A DNA stretch of 64,000 nucleotides from JASSUD01 sp031963405 (GCA_031963405.1 JASSUJ010000001.1:1-64000), one strand, 5' to 3'; positions 24,194 to 33,593 are shown, counted from the stretch's first letter. Numbers and translations are program-made. The notes: a model not told the origin generated them from the sequence alone.

Positions 24194-26455
24194 ATGAATT
24201 CTCCTCAGTCTTTATCACCTGAATCCGACTCACCTTTATTGAGCGATGCGCTGCGCTTTGTGCGTGCCCATGCTGATCAGCTGCACTTGCCTTCGGGCGA
24301 GGGCGCAGTTGAGCATGCGCTTGGCACACTGCGTATTCTCAAAACCTTAAAGGCTGACCATGCTGCACAAGCTGCGGCAGTGCTGTTTTCGATTGCGGCT
24401 CACGTCGAAATTGCTAATGAGCAATTTACCGAGCGCTTCGGAGCAGAAGTGGCGCAACTGGTCGCTGACGTATGCAAACTGATGCGACTCAGCATAGCAG
24501 GGGAAAAGGCTGCCAATTCTCTAACGGCCAGCCGGGCACAGCGCGATATCAAGCAGCAGCGCCGTGCCCAGGTTGAAGCGCTGCGCAAAATGCTGTTGGC
24601 TTTTTCTCAAGATATTCGCATTGTGCTAATCAGGTTAGCGTCACGTTTGCAAACTCTGCGTTACCACGCTGCGCAAAAAGTCCCGCTTGAGCCTGAAATT
24701 GCTCGAGAAACGCTCGATCTAGACGCACCCTTAGCTAATCGACTCGGAATTTGGCAGTTGAAATGGGAACTTGAGGATTTGGCGTTTCGATTTGAAGATC
24801 CGCAGACCTATAAACGCATTGCACGCTGGCTTGATGAAAAGCGCGTGGAGCGCGAAGCCTTTATTGCACAGGCGATTAAGCGCTTACAAAGCGAATTGCA
24901 AAAGGCTGAGATCAAAGCCGAGATAAGTGGCCGCCCTAAGCATATCTATAGCATTTGGCGAAAGATGCGCGGCAAGCAAATTGATTTTTCTGAGCTTTAC
25001 GATGTGCATGCCTTTCGTGTGATTGTGGATGATGTGAAAGATTGCTATGCCGTATTGGGCATTGTGCATCATATCTGGCAGCCTATTCCTAAAGAGTTTG
25101 ATGATTACATTTCGCGCCCTAAGCCGAACGGCTACAAATCTCTGCATACGGTCGTGTTGGATGATGAAGGGCGTGCGCTAGAAGTGCAAATTCGCACCAC
25201 CGAAATGCATCGCTTTTCTGAATACGGTGTTGCTGCGCATTGGCGCTATAAGGAGTCTGGTAGCAAAGGTTACCGCGGGCAATTCGCAGCTGCTGGTCAG
25301 TACGATCAAAAGATTGCATGGCTGCGCCAACTGGTAGCTTGGAAAACTGAGACTACCGATAACTTAGTATCGAGTAAGCCGGCTACGGCTGATGCCAAAT
25401 CTTTAGAGCCGTTACAGCCAATCCCGTTGGATGATCGTCTTTACGTGCTAACTCCACAGGCGCGAGTGGTTGAGCTGCCACGTGGAGCAACGCCGGTGGA
25501 TTTTGCTTATTACCTCCACACCGAACTAGGCCATCGTTGCCGTGGCGCACGCATTGATGGGGCCATGGTGCCGCTTAATACAGCTTTACAAAATGGTCAA
25601 ACGGTAGAAATTGTTGCTGTTAAGCAAGGGGGGCCATCGCGTGACTGGCTTAACGCTCAGCACGGCTATTTGCATAGTGCTCGCGCTAAACAAAAAGTAC
25701 GGGCGTGGTTTAACGCCATCGAAGCTGAAGAAAATATTGCACAAGGACGCGCCCTGGTTGAAAAAACCTTGCAGCGTGAAGGCAAGACCTCGGTCAATCT
25801 TGATGAGTTAGCTGCTAAGCTGAATTTTAAAACTTCGGAAGAGCTATTCACTGCGCTTAGCAAAGAGGAATTTAGTCTACGGCACGTCGAACAAGTGCTG
25901 CGCGAGGCACCTATTCAAGCTACTCAAGAGCCGTTGGAAACGACTACTTCCATCATCCCTAAAAAAAACAGCAATCCGCACGCAACAAAAGGTGCGGCAA
26001 ATAGCGTATTAGTGGTGGGTGTTGGGGCGCTAGCCAGCCAATTCGCACGCTGCTGCCATCCAGCGCCACCTGATGCAATCTCAGGTTTTATCACGCGCGG
26101 TAAAGGCGTCTCGATTCATCGTGCCCATTGCCCAAGCTTTGCACGTTTGGCTAAGCGTGCGCCTGAGCGAATTGTGCAAACCTCCTGGTCTACCGAAGCC
26201 TTGAGCGGCAAAGCTGAGGCTGGCTACATCGTCGACCTTTCAGTTGAAGCCGTAGATCGTCCAGGTTTGCTGCGCGATATTTCTGAAATTTTGGTGCGTG
26301 AAAAAATTAATGTGCTGGGTGGAAAAGCTCAGTCTAAGCGCAGCTTTGCCATGATGCACTTCACCGTAGAAGTTCCTAATACGCGGCAAGTACAGCGCGC
26401 ACTCATCCTCCTTGGCAAAGTCCCAGGCGTATTGCATGCAGTACGCAAAAACTAA
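24194..26455 (+). CDS. relA: GTP pyrophosphokinase RelA
   Basis: Ribosome-linked (p)ppGpp synthetase of the stringent response, 753 residues. The N-terminal hydrolase region is degenerate: where SpoT has the HDxxED motif this protein has LFSIAAHVEIAN, so hydrolysis is not expected. The synthetase domain is intact (ISGRPKHIYSIWRKM, FDDYISRPKPNGYKSLH, EYGVAAHWRYKE), and EFDD at residues 301-304 is the RelA-type signature as opposed to RxKD of bifunctional enzymes. A TGS domain follows (about 413-475), then an ACT domain at 676-750. No strong ribosome site precedes the ATG. The long hairpin at 24024-24071 lies in the leader region. Confidence 0.96.
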   Translation: MNSPQSLSPESDSPLLSDALRFVRAHADQLHLPSGEGAVEHALGTLRILKTLKADHAAQAAAVLFSIAAHVEIANEQFTERFGAEVAQLVADVCKLMRLSIAGEKAANSLTASRAQRDIKQQRRAQVEALRKMLLAFSQDIRIVLIRLASRLQTLRYHAAQKVPLEPEIARETLDLDAPLANRLGIWQLKWELEDLAFRFEDPQTYKRIARWLDEKRVEREAFIAQAIKRLQSELQKAEIKAEISGRPKHIYSIWRKMRGKQIDFSELYDVHAFRVIVDDVKDCYAVLGIVHHIWQPIPKEFDDYISRPKPNGYKSLHTVVLDDEGRALEVQIRTTEMHRFSEYGVAAHWRYKESGSKGYRGQFAAAGQYDQKIAWLRQLVAWKTETTDNLVSSKPATADAKSLEPLQPIPLDDRLYVLTPQARVVELPRGATPVDFAYYLHTELGHRCRGARIDGAMVPLNTALQNGQTVEIVAVKQGGPSRDWLNAQHGYLHSARAKQKVRAWFNAIEAEENIAQGRALVEKTLQREGKTSVNLDELAAKLNFKTSEELFTALSKEEFSLRHVEQVLREAPIQATQEPLETTTSIIPKKNSNPHATKGAANSVLVVGVGALASQFARCCHPAPPDAISGFITRGKGVSIHRAHCPSFARLAKRAPERIVQTSWSTEALSGKAEAGYIVDLSVEAVDRPGLLRDISEILVREKINVLGGKAQSKRSFAMMHFTVEVPNTRQVQRALILLGKVPGVLHAVRKN

Positions 26456-26469
26456 TAATTGCTGAACTC

Positions 26470-26560
26470 GAAGGCTGGGGTGATAAATAGAATTAAATGC
26501 AGAACCCCAACACCGCTCACCTCAAAGCAACCATCTTTCAATGACTACAGCAGCATGTTG
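26470..26560. repeat. Dispersed repeat family B, copy 2
   Basis: Contains GAATTAAATGCAGAACCCC and CAGCAGCATGTTGGG, shared with copies at 27308, 37750 and 48283 (the last inverted). It lies 15 bases after the relA stop codon. The rest of the gap up to 26726 shows no gene. Confidence 0.6.
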
Positions 26561-26726
26561 GGATCCCTTCGGCACCCTCAATCTACAAGCTTGAGCACCT
26601 TGTGAGAGGTCCATATCGTCTAGTGAATAGCGTGCATTAATTTGGGAGTGCTCTAATAGATAGATCTATATCCCGTTGCGATGATAAGGCCTTAAAAATC
26701 TTAAATTCAAAAGAGGGCAATGATCG

Positions 26727-27269
26727 ATGAAGTATCTTCGTATCGTAGTTATGTTTACTGCCGCTATTTGTTGCAGTGCTTGTGCATCTGAGCCAGCGAA
26801 AACAAAACGTTGCAGTACTTGGAATTCTAGTTCAGGGCACACACAAAAAAAATGCTGGAAAGAGGCTGTGTCACAACTGGACCTAAATGGTTGCGCTGGC
26901 GATGAAGTGGATGCAGCCGACGATGAGCTTAATCGTGTATATAGATCAATAAAAATTCGATATAAAGAAGATGCTATTTTTCTTAAATACCTTAAAGCAT
27001 CTCAGCTTGCATGGATTAAATTCAGCGATGCCCAATTGGAGATGAGATATCCCACTTACCCAGGGGATCCTCGCCATTATGGTTCAATACATCCTATGTG
27101 CTACGGCCTTTATAGAGCGAAATTAATTCGTGAAAGAATTAATGTGCTTGAGGAATGGCTCACGACTGAGTATCCAGGAGATGGAGAATCTTGCACTGGG
27201 TCTATCAACGTGTCCGCTAGTGGAAATTTAAAGAGCTACTTTTTTCAAGGATGTCCTGGAAGCCGTTGA
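26727..27269 (+). CDS. Lipoprotein with LprI/DUF1311-like domain
   Basis: A 180-residue protein. The start MKYLRIVVMFTAAICCSACAS is a lipoprotein signal with a lipobox Cys at about residue 20. The domain at about 50-140 fits the DUF1311/LprI pattern: SQLDLNGCAGDEVDAADDEL, NRVYRSIKIRYK and LKASQLAWIKFSDAQLE, with several Cys that could pair. Some members inhibit lysozyme, which would suit a bacterium exposed to host defences, but this is a family-level hint only. It lies alone between relA and glyS with family B repeats on each side. Confidence 0.7.
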   Translation: MKYLRIVVMFTAAICCSACASEPAKTKRCSTWNSSSGHTQKKCWKEAVSQLDLNGCAGDEVDAADDELNRVYRSIKIRYKEDAIFLKYLKASQLAWIKFSDAQLEMRYPTYPGDPRHYGSIHPMCYGLYRAKLIRERINVLEEWLTTEYPGDGESCTGSINVSASGNLKSYFFQGCPGSR

Positions 27270-27307
27270 ATTTAGCGTTTATTTCCCTACGTTTCTGGAT
27301 TAATTAA

Positions 27308-27440
27308 ATCGTAGGCTGGGGTTGGGGTGCTCGTTGTATTAAATATAGAACCCCCACGTAACCTGCCTTCCACTCAACTTAGCAATTACCACAACAGCAT
27401 GTTGTGGCCCCATATTAAATTCAATTCGTCATTCCAACAT
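27308..27440. repeat. Dispersed repeat family B, copy 3
   Basis: Carries GTAGGCTGGGGTTGGGGTG, ATTAAATATAGAACCCCC, ACAACAGCATGTTGTGG (itself palindromic) and ATTAAATTCAATTCGTCAT. It fills the gap between the LprI-like gene and the end of glyS. Confidence 0.6.
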
Positions 27441-27447
27441 ACGTGGA

Positions 27448-29571
27448 TTAGGCTGCCAGTTTGGAAAGATCTGCAATACAGTTCATTTGCGTGTGAAGCT
27501 GGGTGAGTAAGGCTAGGCGGTTAGTTCGCAGTGCCTCGTCCTCACTATTGACCATGACTTTCTCAAAGAAGGCATCAACACTTAAGCGTAAATGGGCCAG
27601 CGTGGAAAGTGCTTCGGTATAGCGGTTTGCTGCTAGGTGGGTTTGCACAATGGGAGTGAGCTTTTCAAGCTGCGCATGTAGCACCTGCTCAGCGTTTTCA
27701 GCAAAAAGCTTAGGCTGTACGGCAAAGGTGTTGCCAGGAGATTTTTTGAGGATATTGGTAATGCGTTTATTCGCTGCGGCTAGCGCGTTCGCTTCTGGAA
27801 GGGCGGCAAAAGCGCGCACAGCATCTAGTCGTGCGGTCAGATCATCGAGGCGTGTTGGCGCATCGCGCAAAACCGCGTCGATTTCATCGATCTGATAGCC
27901 TCGCTCACGCAATAGACCGCGTAGTCTATCCGCGCAAAAAGTGAGCAGCGCGGGAAGTGGATTAGTCACTTCTGCTAAGGAGGCAAATGGTGCATAACCA
28001 ATTTGCAAAAGCGTTGTCAGATCAAGCGGCAATGCTTTCTCAAGCATAATGCGCAACACGCCTAAGGCATGGCGGCGCAGTGCAAATGGGTCTTTTTCGC
28101 CAGTGGGAACGAGGCCAATACCCCAAATGCCAACTAGCGTCTCTACCTTATCTGCAAGGGCTACTACGGTGCTGATAAGGGCAGAGGGCAGTGCATCGCC
28201 AGCAAAGCGCGGCTGATAATGTTCGGTACAGGCACGGCCAACTTCTTCAGGTTCCCCATCATGGCGGGCGTAATACATGCCCATGGTCCCTTGCAATTCG
28301 GGGAATTCGCCCACCATGGCCGTGGTTAAATCAGCTTTAGCAAGATAAGCAGCACGTGCGGCGAGTAGAGGGTCAGCACCCAATAGCGGTGCTAGCTGGG
28401 TAGCAATCGCTTGTATGCGCTCAACACGCTGTAATTGCGAACCTAATTTATGGTGGTAAATAACGTTGCCAAGTAATGGCAGGCGCTCAGCGAGAGGCTG
28501 TTTTTTATCTTGCTCAAAAAAGAATTTAGCATCGGCAAAACGTGGGCGCACCACGCGTTCATTACCTTGGATAATTTCTTTAGGGGTTGCGGTCTCTAAA
28601 TTAGAAACCACCAGAAAGCGAGCTTGCAGCCGACCGTTTGTGTCAGTGAGTGCGAAATATTTCTGATTCGTTTGCATCGTAAGAATTAGGCATTCTTGGG
28701 GCACAGCCAGAAACTCTTCTTCAAAATGGCAGACATAGACAGTTGGCCATTCGACCAATGCCGTCACTTCATCCAGCAAGGCCGCAGGCATCAGCACTTG
28801 ATCATTACCTGCGCATGCGAGTAGTTGAGCATGGATAGCTGCCCGTCGCGCTGAGTAGCTCGCCAGCACGCGACCTTTGTCGTGCAAGGTGCTGGCATAG
28901 TGTTGCGCATCAGAAAGGCTTATCTCGCCCGTTGATAAAAAGCGATGGCCTAAAGTTGTACGTCCGGCGCGCAGCCCCAAGGCTGTAACCGGTACGATAT
29001 CTTCGCCATGCAGCGCCACTAGTCCATGCACAGGGCGCACAAATTGCACCGACGCGCCATCTGGACGCTGATAGCTCATCGTTTTAGCAATCGGTAGTTG
29101 GGCCAGCGTCTCATCAAGGGCTGTTTGCAGCGCATTGGGTAGCTCTGCGCCAGGCACGGTGCGGGTGACGAAAAAAGCTTCGTTTTTGCCATCTGAAGCC
29201 CGCTCGAGGTCGGTAATCGTTAAATGCGATAGTTTAAGTGCCGCCAGTTTTTTTATCAGCGGCGCGGTGGCTTGGCCCTCACTATCAAGTGCTACTGAGA
29301 CAGGCAAAACTTTTTCACGTACCTCTTTGGCTGGCGCACTAGCGTGCACTTGGCTGATCACAATGGCTAAACGACGTGGCGTCGCATAACTTTTGTAGCT
29401 AGCCTCTGGCGCTAGTAGCTCACAAGCCGCAAGGCGCGTCATCAACCCATCGGCAAAAGCCTGCGCTAAATTAGCAAGTGACTTAGGCGGTAACTCTTCG
29501 GTGAATAATTCAACGAGTAAAGGGCGTGCAGAGGGGAGGGGAGATACAGGAGTTAAGGAAGTCGGTTTCAT
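27448..29571 (-). CDS. glyS: Glycine-tRNA ligase beta subunit
   Basis: Forms the alpha2-beta2 type glycyl-tRNA synthetase with GlyQ. 707 residues, normal for the beta subunit. Family segments: LLVELFTEELPPKSLANLAQ (about 19-38), KTMSYQRPDGASVQFVRPVH, ALIEWP-like ALVEWPTVY, and RHALGVLRIMLEKALPLDLT. The C-terminal anticodon-binding region is complete. The normal partner glyQ is upstream on the same strand, but a toxin-antitoxin pair has been inserted between them (about 29640-30300). The first ATG at 29571 lies before MKPTSLTPVSPLPSA, which is a poor leader; the enzyme proper starts at about residue 16. Confidence 0.96.
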   Translation of the reverse strand: MKPTSLTPVSPLPSARPLLVELFTEELPPKSLANLAQAFADGLMTRLAACELLAPEASYKSYATPRRLAIVISQVHASAPAKEVREKVLPVSVALDSEGQATAPLIKKLAALKLSHLTITDLERASDGKNEAFFVTRTVPGAELPNALQTALDETLAQLPIAKTMSYQRPDGASVQFVRPVHGLVALHGEDIVPVTALGLRAGRTTLGHRFLSTGEISLSDAQHYASTLHDKGRVLASYSARRAAIHAQLLACAGNDQVLMPAALLDEVTALVEWPTVYVCHFEEEFLAVPQECLILTMQTNQKYFALTDTNGRLQARFLVVSNLETATPKEIIQGNERVVRPRFADAKFFFEQDKKQPLAERLPLLGNVIYHHKLGSQLQRVERIQAIATQLAPLLGADPLLAARAAYLAKADLTTAMVGEFPELQGTMGMYYARHDGEPEEVGRACTEHYQPRFAGDALPSALISTVVALADKVETLVGIWGIGLVPTGEKDPFALRRHALGVLRIMLEKALPLDLTTLLQIGYAPFASLAEVTNPLPALLTFCADRLRGLLRERGYQIDEIDAVLRDAPTRLDDLTARLDAVRAFAALPEANALAAANKRITNILKKSPGNTFAVQPKLFAENAEQVLHAQLEKLTPIVQTHLAANRYTEALSTLAHLRLSVDAFFEKVMVNSEDEALRTNRLALLTQLHTQMNCIADLSKLAA

Positions 29572-29639
29572 AGCTTATTGCCAGTCACGCCCTAGTGATT
29601 AGGCGGGTAAAAATTGTCATCTTAAAGACCCTGGTGAAA

Positions 29640-30053
29640 TTATTCATCCCAAGGGCATACGAGTTGTAGGTCTGGATATTGGAAATCTTTTTTATTGCGC
29701 GTAACTAAACGCAAATCATGATAAAGGGCTGTAGCGGCAATAAGGCTATCGACAGCGGGTAGAGGTTTCTTTGTGGTCCCTTGTAAGCGCCCCCACCGAT
29801 CAGCAATCTCTATGCTAATCGGCAATACACGCTCACCAAACCGCTTAGGTAGCTCGTTCTCAAGCCAAATTCGTAAGGCTTCTTGGCGAGGGTGTTGCAC
29901 TAAAAGCTCAATTCCTTTACGAATTTCGCCGAGCGTTAGTACGCTAATATGCAAAACTTCGTCCGATATAGCATCGAACCAACGTAGAACATTCGAGTCA
30001 GGTTTGGGGCGCACTAATTCAGAGAGCACATTGGTATCAAGCAGATAGCTCAT
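29640..30053 (-). CDS. vapC: VapC-type toxin (PIN-domain ribonuclease)
   Basis: A type II toxin of the PIN family that cuts RNA when its antitoxin is lost. 137 residues. The acidic catalytic set is present: Asp6 in YLLDTNVLSEL, Glu43 in LTLGEIRKGI, Asp102 in AVDSLIAATAL and Asp123 in TRNKKDF. Its start overlaps the antitoxin stop by four bases, so translation is probably coupled. The pair sits between glyQ and glyS, which are normally adjacent. All key residues are intact, so the toxin may be active. Confidence 0.9.
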   Translation of the reverse strand: MSYLLDTNVLSELVRPKPDSNVLRWFDAISDEVLHISVLTLGEIRKGIELLVQHPRQEALRIWLENELPKRFGERVLPISIEIADRWGRLQGTTKKPLPAVDSLIAATALYHDLRLVTRNKKDFQYPDLQLVCPWDE

Positions 30054-30298
30054 AGATCAATTTGGCGTGTTAGCGAATTATCCCGATTTAATTCAAGCTC
30101 TACCCCAACCAATGGGGATTGTTGCATAAATTGAGTAAAAGACAATTTAGGCTTAAGTAGCGCGTCATAGGTTTCTTTTGAGAGCACCACAACAGCATCT
30201 TTCCCTCTTAGCGTAATAGCTTGTGGCTTGTCTAGAAGTGCTTTTTTAACGACTTCGCTTAAACGGGCTTTAGCGGTTTGTAATTGCCAAGTTTGCAT
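30050..30298 (-). CDS. Type II antitoxin (Phd/YefM-like)
   Basis: An 82-residue antitoxin partner of the VapC toxin. The N-terminal domain is a Phd/YefM-like DNA-binding fold: MQTWQLQTAKARLSEVVKKA, then PQAITLRGKDAVVVLSKETYDAL (about 29-51). The C-terminal tail (ELNRDNSLTRQIDL) should wrap the toxin. I use the ATG at 30298 because it fits the family start; the frame is open five codons further, from 30313. The two genes overlap by four bases, and the antitoxin probably represses its own promoter. Confidence 0.85.
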   Translation of the reverse strand: MQTWQLQTAKARLSEVVKKALLDKPQAITLRGKDAVVVLSKETYDALLKPKLSFTQFMQQSPLVGVELELNRDNSLTRQIDL

Positions 30299-30381
30299 GA
30301 GGTCACCCCACAATCAGACTAATTGGTCTGATTATACTGTTGAAACTTAAAAGTGTCGCTGTATTACAGCGTCCCTCGTAT

Positions 30382-31296
30382 TCATGTGGTAGGTAGAGGC
30401 GTTTTGCCAAGCATAGGAAAGCCTAATTTTTCGCGTGAATTGTAGTAGGCCTGTGCGACTAAGCGGGATAAGGCGCGAATGCGTCCGATATAAGCGGCAC
30501 GTGCAGTAACAGAAATAGCTCCGCGTGCATCGAGCAGGTTGAAGGTGTGGCCAGCTTTTAAAATCATTTCATACGCAGGTAGCGCGAGAGGAACCTCGAT
30601 CAGGCGCTTTGCCTCAGCTTCGTAATGGTTGAAAAAATCAAATAGTAAGCTGGTGTTGGAGTGCTCGAAGTTGTAGGTAGATTGCTCGACTTCATTTTGG
30701 TGAAACACATCACCGTACAATAACTTGCGCTTTACCCCTTGCTCTTCCCATTCAGTCCAAACTAGATCGTAAACATTTTCAACTTTTTGCAGCGCCATCG
30801 CGAGTCGCTCAAGGCCATAGGTAATTTCTCCGAGCACAGGCTTGCAGTTAAGTCCGCCCACTTGCTGAAAATAAGTGAACTGGGTGACTTCCATCCCATT
30901 CAGCCACACTTCCCAGCCCAATCCCCACGCGCCAAGGGTGGGGTTTTCCCAGTCATCTTCAACAAAACGCACATCGTTTTGTGTCAGGTCAAGGCCGAGT
31001 GCCTGCAGGGATGCCAGATAGAGATCAAGGATATTTTCTGGTGCTGGCTTTAACGCAACTTGATATTGATAGTAATGCTGTAAGCGATTGGGGTTATTGC
31101 CATAGCGGCCATCCTTGGGGCGGCGCGAGGGCTGAACGTAAGCAGTGCGCCAAGGCTCTGGCCCCAGTGCGCGCAAAAAGGTAGCGGTGTGCGAAGTACC
31201 TGCGCCAACCTCCATATCATACGGTTGCAAGAGTGCGCAGCCTTGGGCGTTCCAATACGTTTGCAGAGTGAGGATAAGTTGTTGGAAGGTCAGCAT
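30382..31296 (-). CDS. glyQ: Glycine-tRNA ligase alpha subunit
   Basis: The 304-residue catalytic alpha subunit of heterotetrameric glycyl-tRNA synthetase. Family segments are unmistakable: TFQQLILTLQTYWNAQGCAL (about 3-22), QPYDMEVGAGTSHTATFLRA, YVQPSRRPKDGRYGNNPNRL and GWEVWLNGMEVTQFTYFQQ. The C-terminal part SYCRQ-like YYNSREKLGFPML is complete. Separated from glyS by the toxin-antitoxin module. Confidence 0.97.
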   Translation of the reverse strand: MLTFQQLILTLQTYWNAQGCALLQPYDMEVGAGTSHTATFLRALGPEPWRTAYVQPSRRPKDGRYGNNPNRLQHYYQYQVALKPAPENILDLYLASLQALGLDLTQNDVRFVEDDWENPTLGAWGLGWEVWLNGMEVTQFTYFQQVGGLNCKPVLGEITYGLERLAMALQKVENVYDLVWTEWEEQGVKRKLLYGDVFHQNEVEQSTYNFEHSNTSLLFDFFNHYEAEAKRLIEVPLALPAYEMILKAGHTFNLLDARGAISVTARAAYIGRIRALSRLVAQAYYNSREKLGFPMLGKTPLPTT

Positions 31297-31382
31297 AAAA
31301 ATTTTACAAGCTAGGGTGTGTTCTCAAATGGTAGCGAGCGAGCATCAGCGTGATTGCCAAGATCAGCAGCGGCCCGTGTTTG

Positions 31383-31433
31383 GGTAAAGCTATGCAGGAA
31401 CCGGAGTGTACGCTAATACATCAGGATTCCTGC
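31383..31433. repeat. Repeat A core fragment
   Basis: The minus strand carries CGTACACTCCGGTTCCTGCA, identical to a stretch in the element at 50516-50692 and nearly identical in 56550-56643. Its ends can form a stem (GCAGGAA / TTCCTGC). It lies in the 200-base gap between glyQ and lnt, where nothing else is visible. Confidence 0.65.
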
Positions 31434-31497
31434 TACCTTCCAACTCCGCCTGATGTGCGCGCAGTAGCTTTGCGGGCGTACCCTAAAGCATTTGGAT

Positions 31498-33189
31498 TTA
31501 AACGGGCTTGGTTTGTTGACGCAAGCGCAGACCAGCCAAACCTAACATGATAGCAAGCGAAACTAGCAAGACCGGCAAGTTGCCATAAGTAATATAGGGC
31601 GTTAAGCCTGCTCTGCCTTGCACGTGTATGTTCAGCGTACCAACCGTAAAAACAGGTAAGCGCGCTAGCACACGACCATCGTGGTCAATCGCTGCGGTGG
31701 CACCCGTATTCGTGGCGCGCAGCACAGGCCGGCCCGTCTCAAGTGCACGCATGCGCGCCATCTGCAAATGCTGGTCAAGCGCAATGGTATTGCCAAACCA
31801 GCCAAGATTCGTCGCGTTGACCAGTAAACTCGCAGGCTTTGATGCTTGCCGCAAGGAGCGGGCAACTTCTTCCCCAAAAATATCCTCATAGCAAATGCCG
31901 AGCGCAAGTGCTTGATCGCGCACAGAAAATATATGCTGCGTGTTTTGCTCTAAAGCGCCTCGCGTAAAATCAGTCAGCGGGATTTTCATCGCATCAATAA
32001 ACCAATGAAAGCCCCACGGCACAAATTCACCAAACGGGACAAGATGACGCTTATTGTATTGGTAAAGCTCATCATTATGTGGCGTTAGGCCAAACAGGCT
32101 ATTGGTAAATCCAAGCGCGCCGGTTGAGGTCGGCGCTGTGCCTACTGCGCCTAGTAAGATAGTTGAGTTGGTTTGGTCAGCAAACTGGCGTATCGCCTCT
32201 GCAAATGAAGCCGGCACCTGCGAGACTAATAGCGGCAGCGCAGTTTCTGGCGTGATGATCAAATCAGCAGCTTGTGCGGTAATGAGCTGCTGATAGCGCA
32301 TCAGCGTGGCATTAAGATTAAGCTCTTGAAATTTTAAGTCTTGCGGCACATTCCCTTGTAGTAAGCGCACGCTGAGCGGCGCACCATGCGGCGTAGTCCA
32401 GCTTATCTTAGCGGCGCTTATTCCACCTGTTATAAGAGCCACGATGATAATCAGCGGGGCGGTTATGCGCACAAGCGTATCGGTTGAGTTTGGGTTGGTT
32501 AAACCGTCATAAAGACTAGTGAGTGCCTGCACTAGCAAGGCCGCGAGCCAGGCAAGCAGCCAGCTTATCCCATACACACCCACCATAGGCGCATAGCCCG
32601 CGAGTGGCCCATCCACTTGCGCATAACCGAGGGCCAGCCAAGGAAATCCAGTGAATACAGTGCCTCGTAGCCATTCTGTTAGCGTCCAGGCGCTAGCGAA
32701 GGCTAAGCTGCTACGCCAATTAAATAGTCTGGATGTTGTCGCAGAGTTTGCCGCTAAAGCATTATTAGGCGTGCAAATACGCCACAGCACAGCGGCGAGC
32801 GCTGGATAAAGGGCGAGATACAGCGCAACCAGAATAAGCGCAGCGAGCGCGAGCACAGTCGGTATCTCACCATAAGTGTGCATGCTGACATAAAGCCAAA
32901 ATACGCCGCTGATAAATTGACCAAAACCAAGCGCGCTTCCCACTAATGCGGCCTCGCGTACAGTGCGTGTGCGCATAATCAGCGCACAGCCGAGGGCAAA
33001 AATGATAATCCCAAACCATCCGCCGTGTGGCGTAGGTGCAAATGAAAGCGTATTGAGCGCCCCGACTGAAGCCATTAGCAGGGCACCTAGCAGATAGCGC
33101 GCTAAACGTTGTGCAAATGGAGTGTGCTTAGTCCGGGTAGAGGGCGGCACGGGCAGAGCTTTTGCGGCAGTTGAAGGGAGGGGGTTCAT
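31498..33189 (-). CDS. lnt: Apolipoprotein N-acyltransferase
   Basis: Integral membrane enzyme that adds the third acyl chain to the N-terminal Cys of lipoproteins. 563 residues: membrane segments in about 30-255, a nitrilase-like periplasmic domain (about 270-520) and a final membrane helix near the C-terminus. The catalytic triad can be placed at Glu315 (ITPETALPLL), Lys380 (YNKRHLVPFGEF) and Cys433 (LGICYEDIFG). A proline-rich N-terminus (MNPLPSTAAKALPVPPSTRT) precedes the first helix. It lies downstream of corC on the same strand as in Burkholderia, but here about 400 bases of decayed sequence separate the two. Confidence 0.96.
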   Translation of the reverse strand: MNPLPSTAAKALPVPPSTRTKHTPFAQRLARYLLGALLMASVGALNTLSFAPTPHGGWFGIIIFALGCALIMRTRTVREAALVGSALGFGQFISGVFWLYVSMHTYGEIPTVLALAALILVALYLALYPALAAVLWRICTPNNALAANSATTSRLFNWRSSLAFASAWTLTEWLRGTVFTGFPWLALGYAQVDGPLAGYAPMVGVYGISWLLAWLAALLVQALTSLYDGLTNPNSTDTLVRITAPLIIIVALITGGISAAKISWTTPHGAPLSVRLLQGNVPQDLKFQELNLNATLMRYQQLITAQAADLIITPETALPLLVSQVPASFAEAIRQFADQTNSTILLGAVGTAPTSTGALGFTNSLFGLTPHNDELYQYNKRHLVPFGEFVPWGFHWFIDAMKIPLTDFTRGALEQNTQHIFSVRDQALALGICYEDIFGEEVARSLRQASKPASLLVNATNLGWFGNTIALDQHLQMARMRALETGRPVLRATNTGATAAIDHDGRVLARLPVFTVGTLNIHVQGRAGLTPYITYGNLPVLLVSLAIMLGLAGLRLRQQTKPV

Positions 33190-33394
33190 ACGTTTAGCAG
33201 CGGTAGCAGCAAGCTTTATAAAAAGCGCATGCTTGCGCCTAAAAATTTAGGTATTTGTAGAAGCGTATTGTTACACCATCAAACTTGCCCTGATGAAGCG
33301 CATGCGGGTTGATATGCCGCTTCCGTAGTTTTGCAGCTAGCCACAAGGCTTGTGTTGGTCAATTGCCTTTAGTTGTTCCAATGAGTGTGCTTTT

Positions 33395-33562
33395 TCAGTG
33401 CTTATTCATACTCGTTAATTCCTTCGAGAGAAGGGGCACTTCGGGCAGATCGCACGTAGTTTTGACTGCGTGGACGAGATTGTTTGTCTCGGCTGTGGTC
33501 AGTGTTTTTAAATCCCCATCACTAAAATAGACCAGTGCCTTCAAGCTTTCGCTTGGACGATT
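33395..33562 (-). pseudogene. Possible AbiEii-like toxin C-terminal fragment
   Basis: The minus strand encodes about 55 codons ending at TGA 33395-33397, with SESLKALVYFSDGDLKTL near the start. The LKALVYF.D pattern resembles the C-terminal part of nucleotidyltransferase AbiEii-type toxins. Nothing upstream continues it, so it would be a fragment. It lies in the gap 33190-33593 between lnt and corC. The family call is tentative. Confidence 0.35.
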
Positions 33563-33593
33563 TCACTCTTATCCCATGTGGCTCAGCGCTTCT

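Noticed and set aside
33309..33530. 73-codon plus-strand frame between lnt and corC
   Set aside because: It is antisense to the better-supported AbiEii-like fragment on the minus strand.
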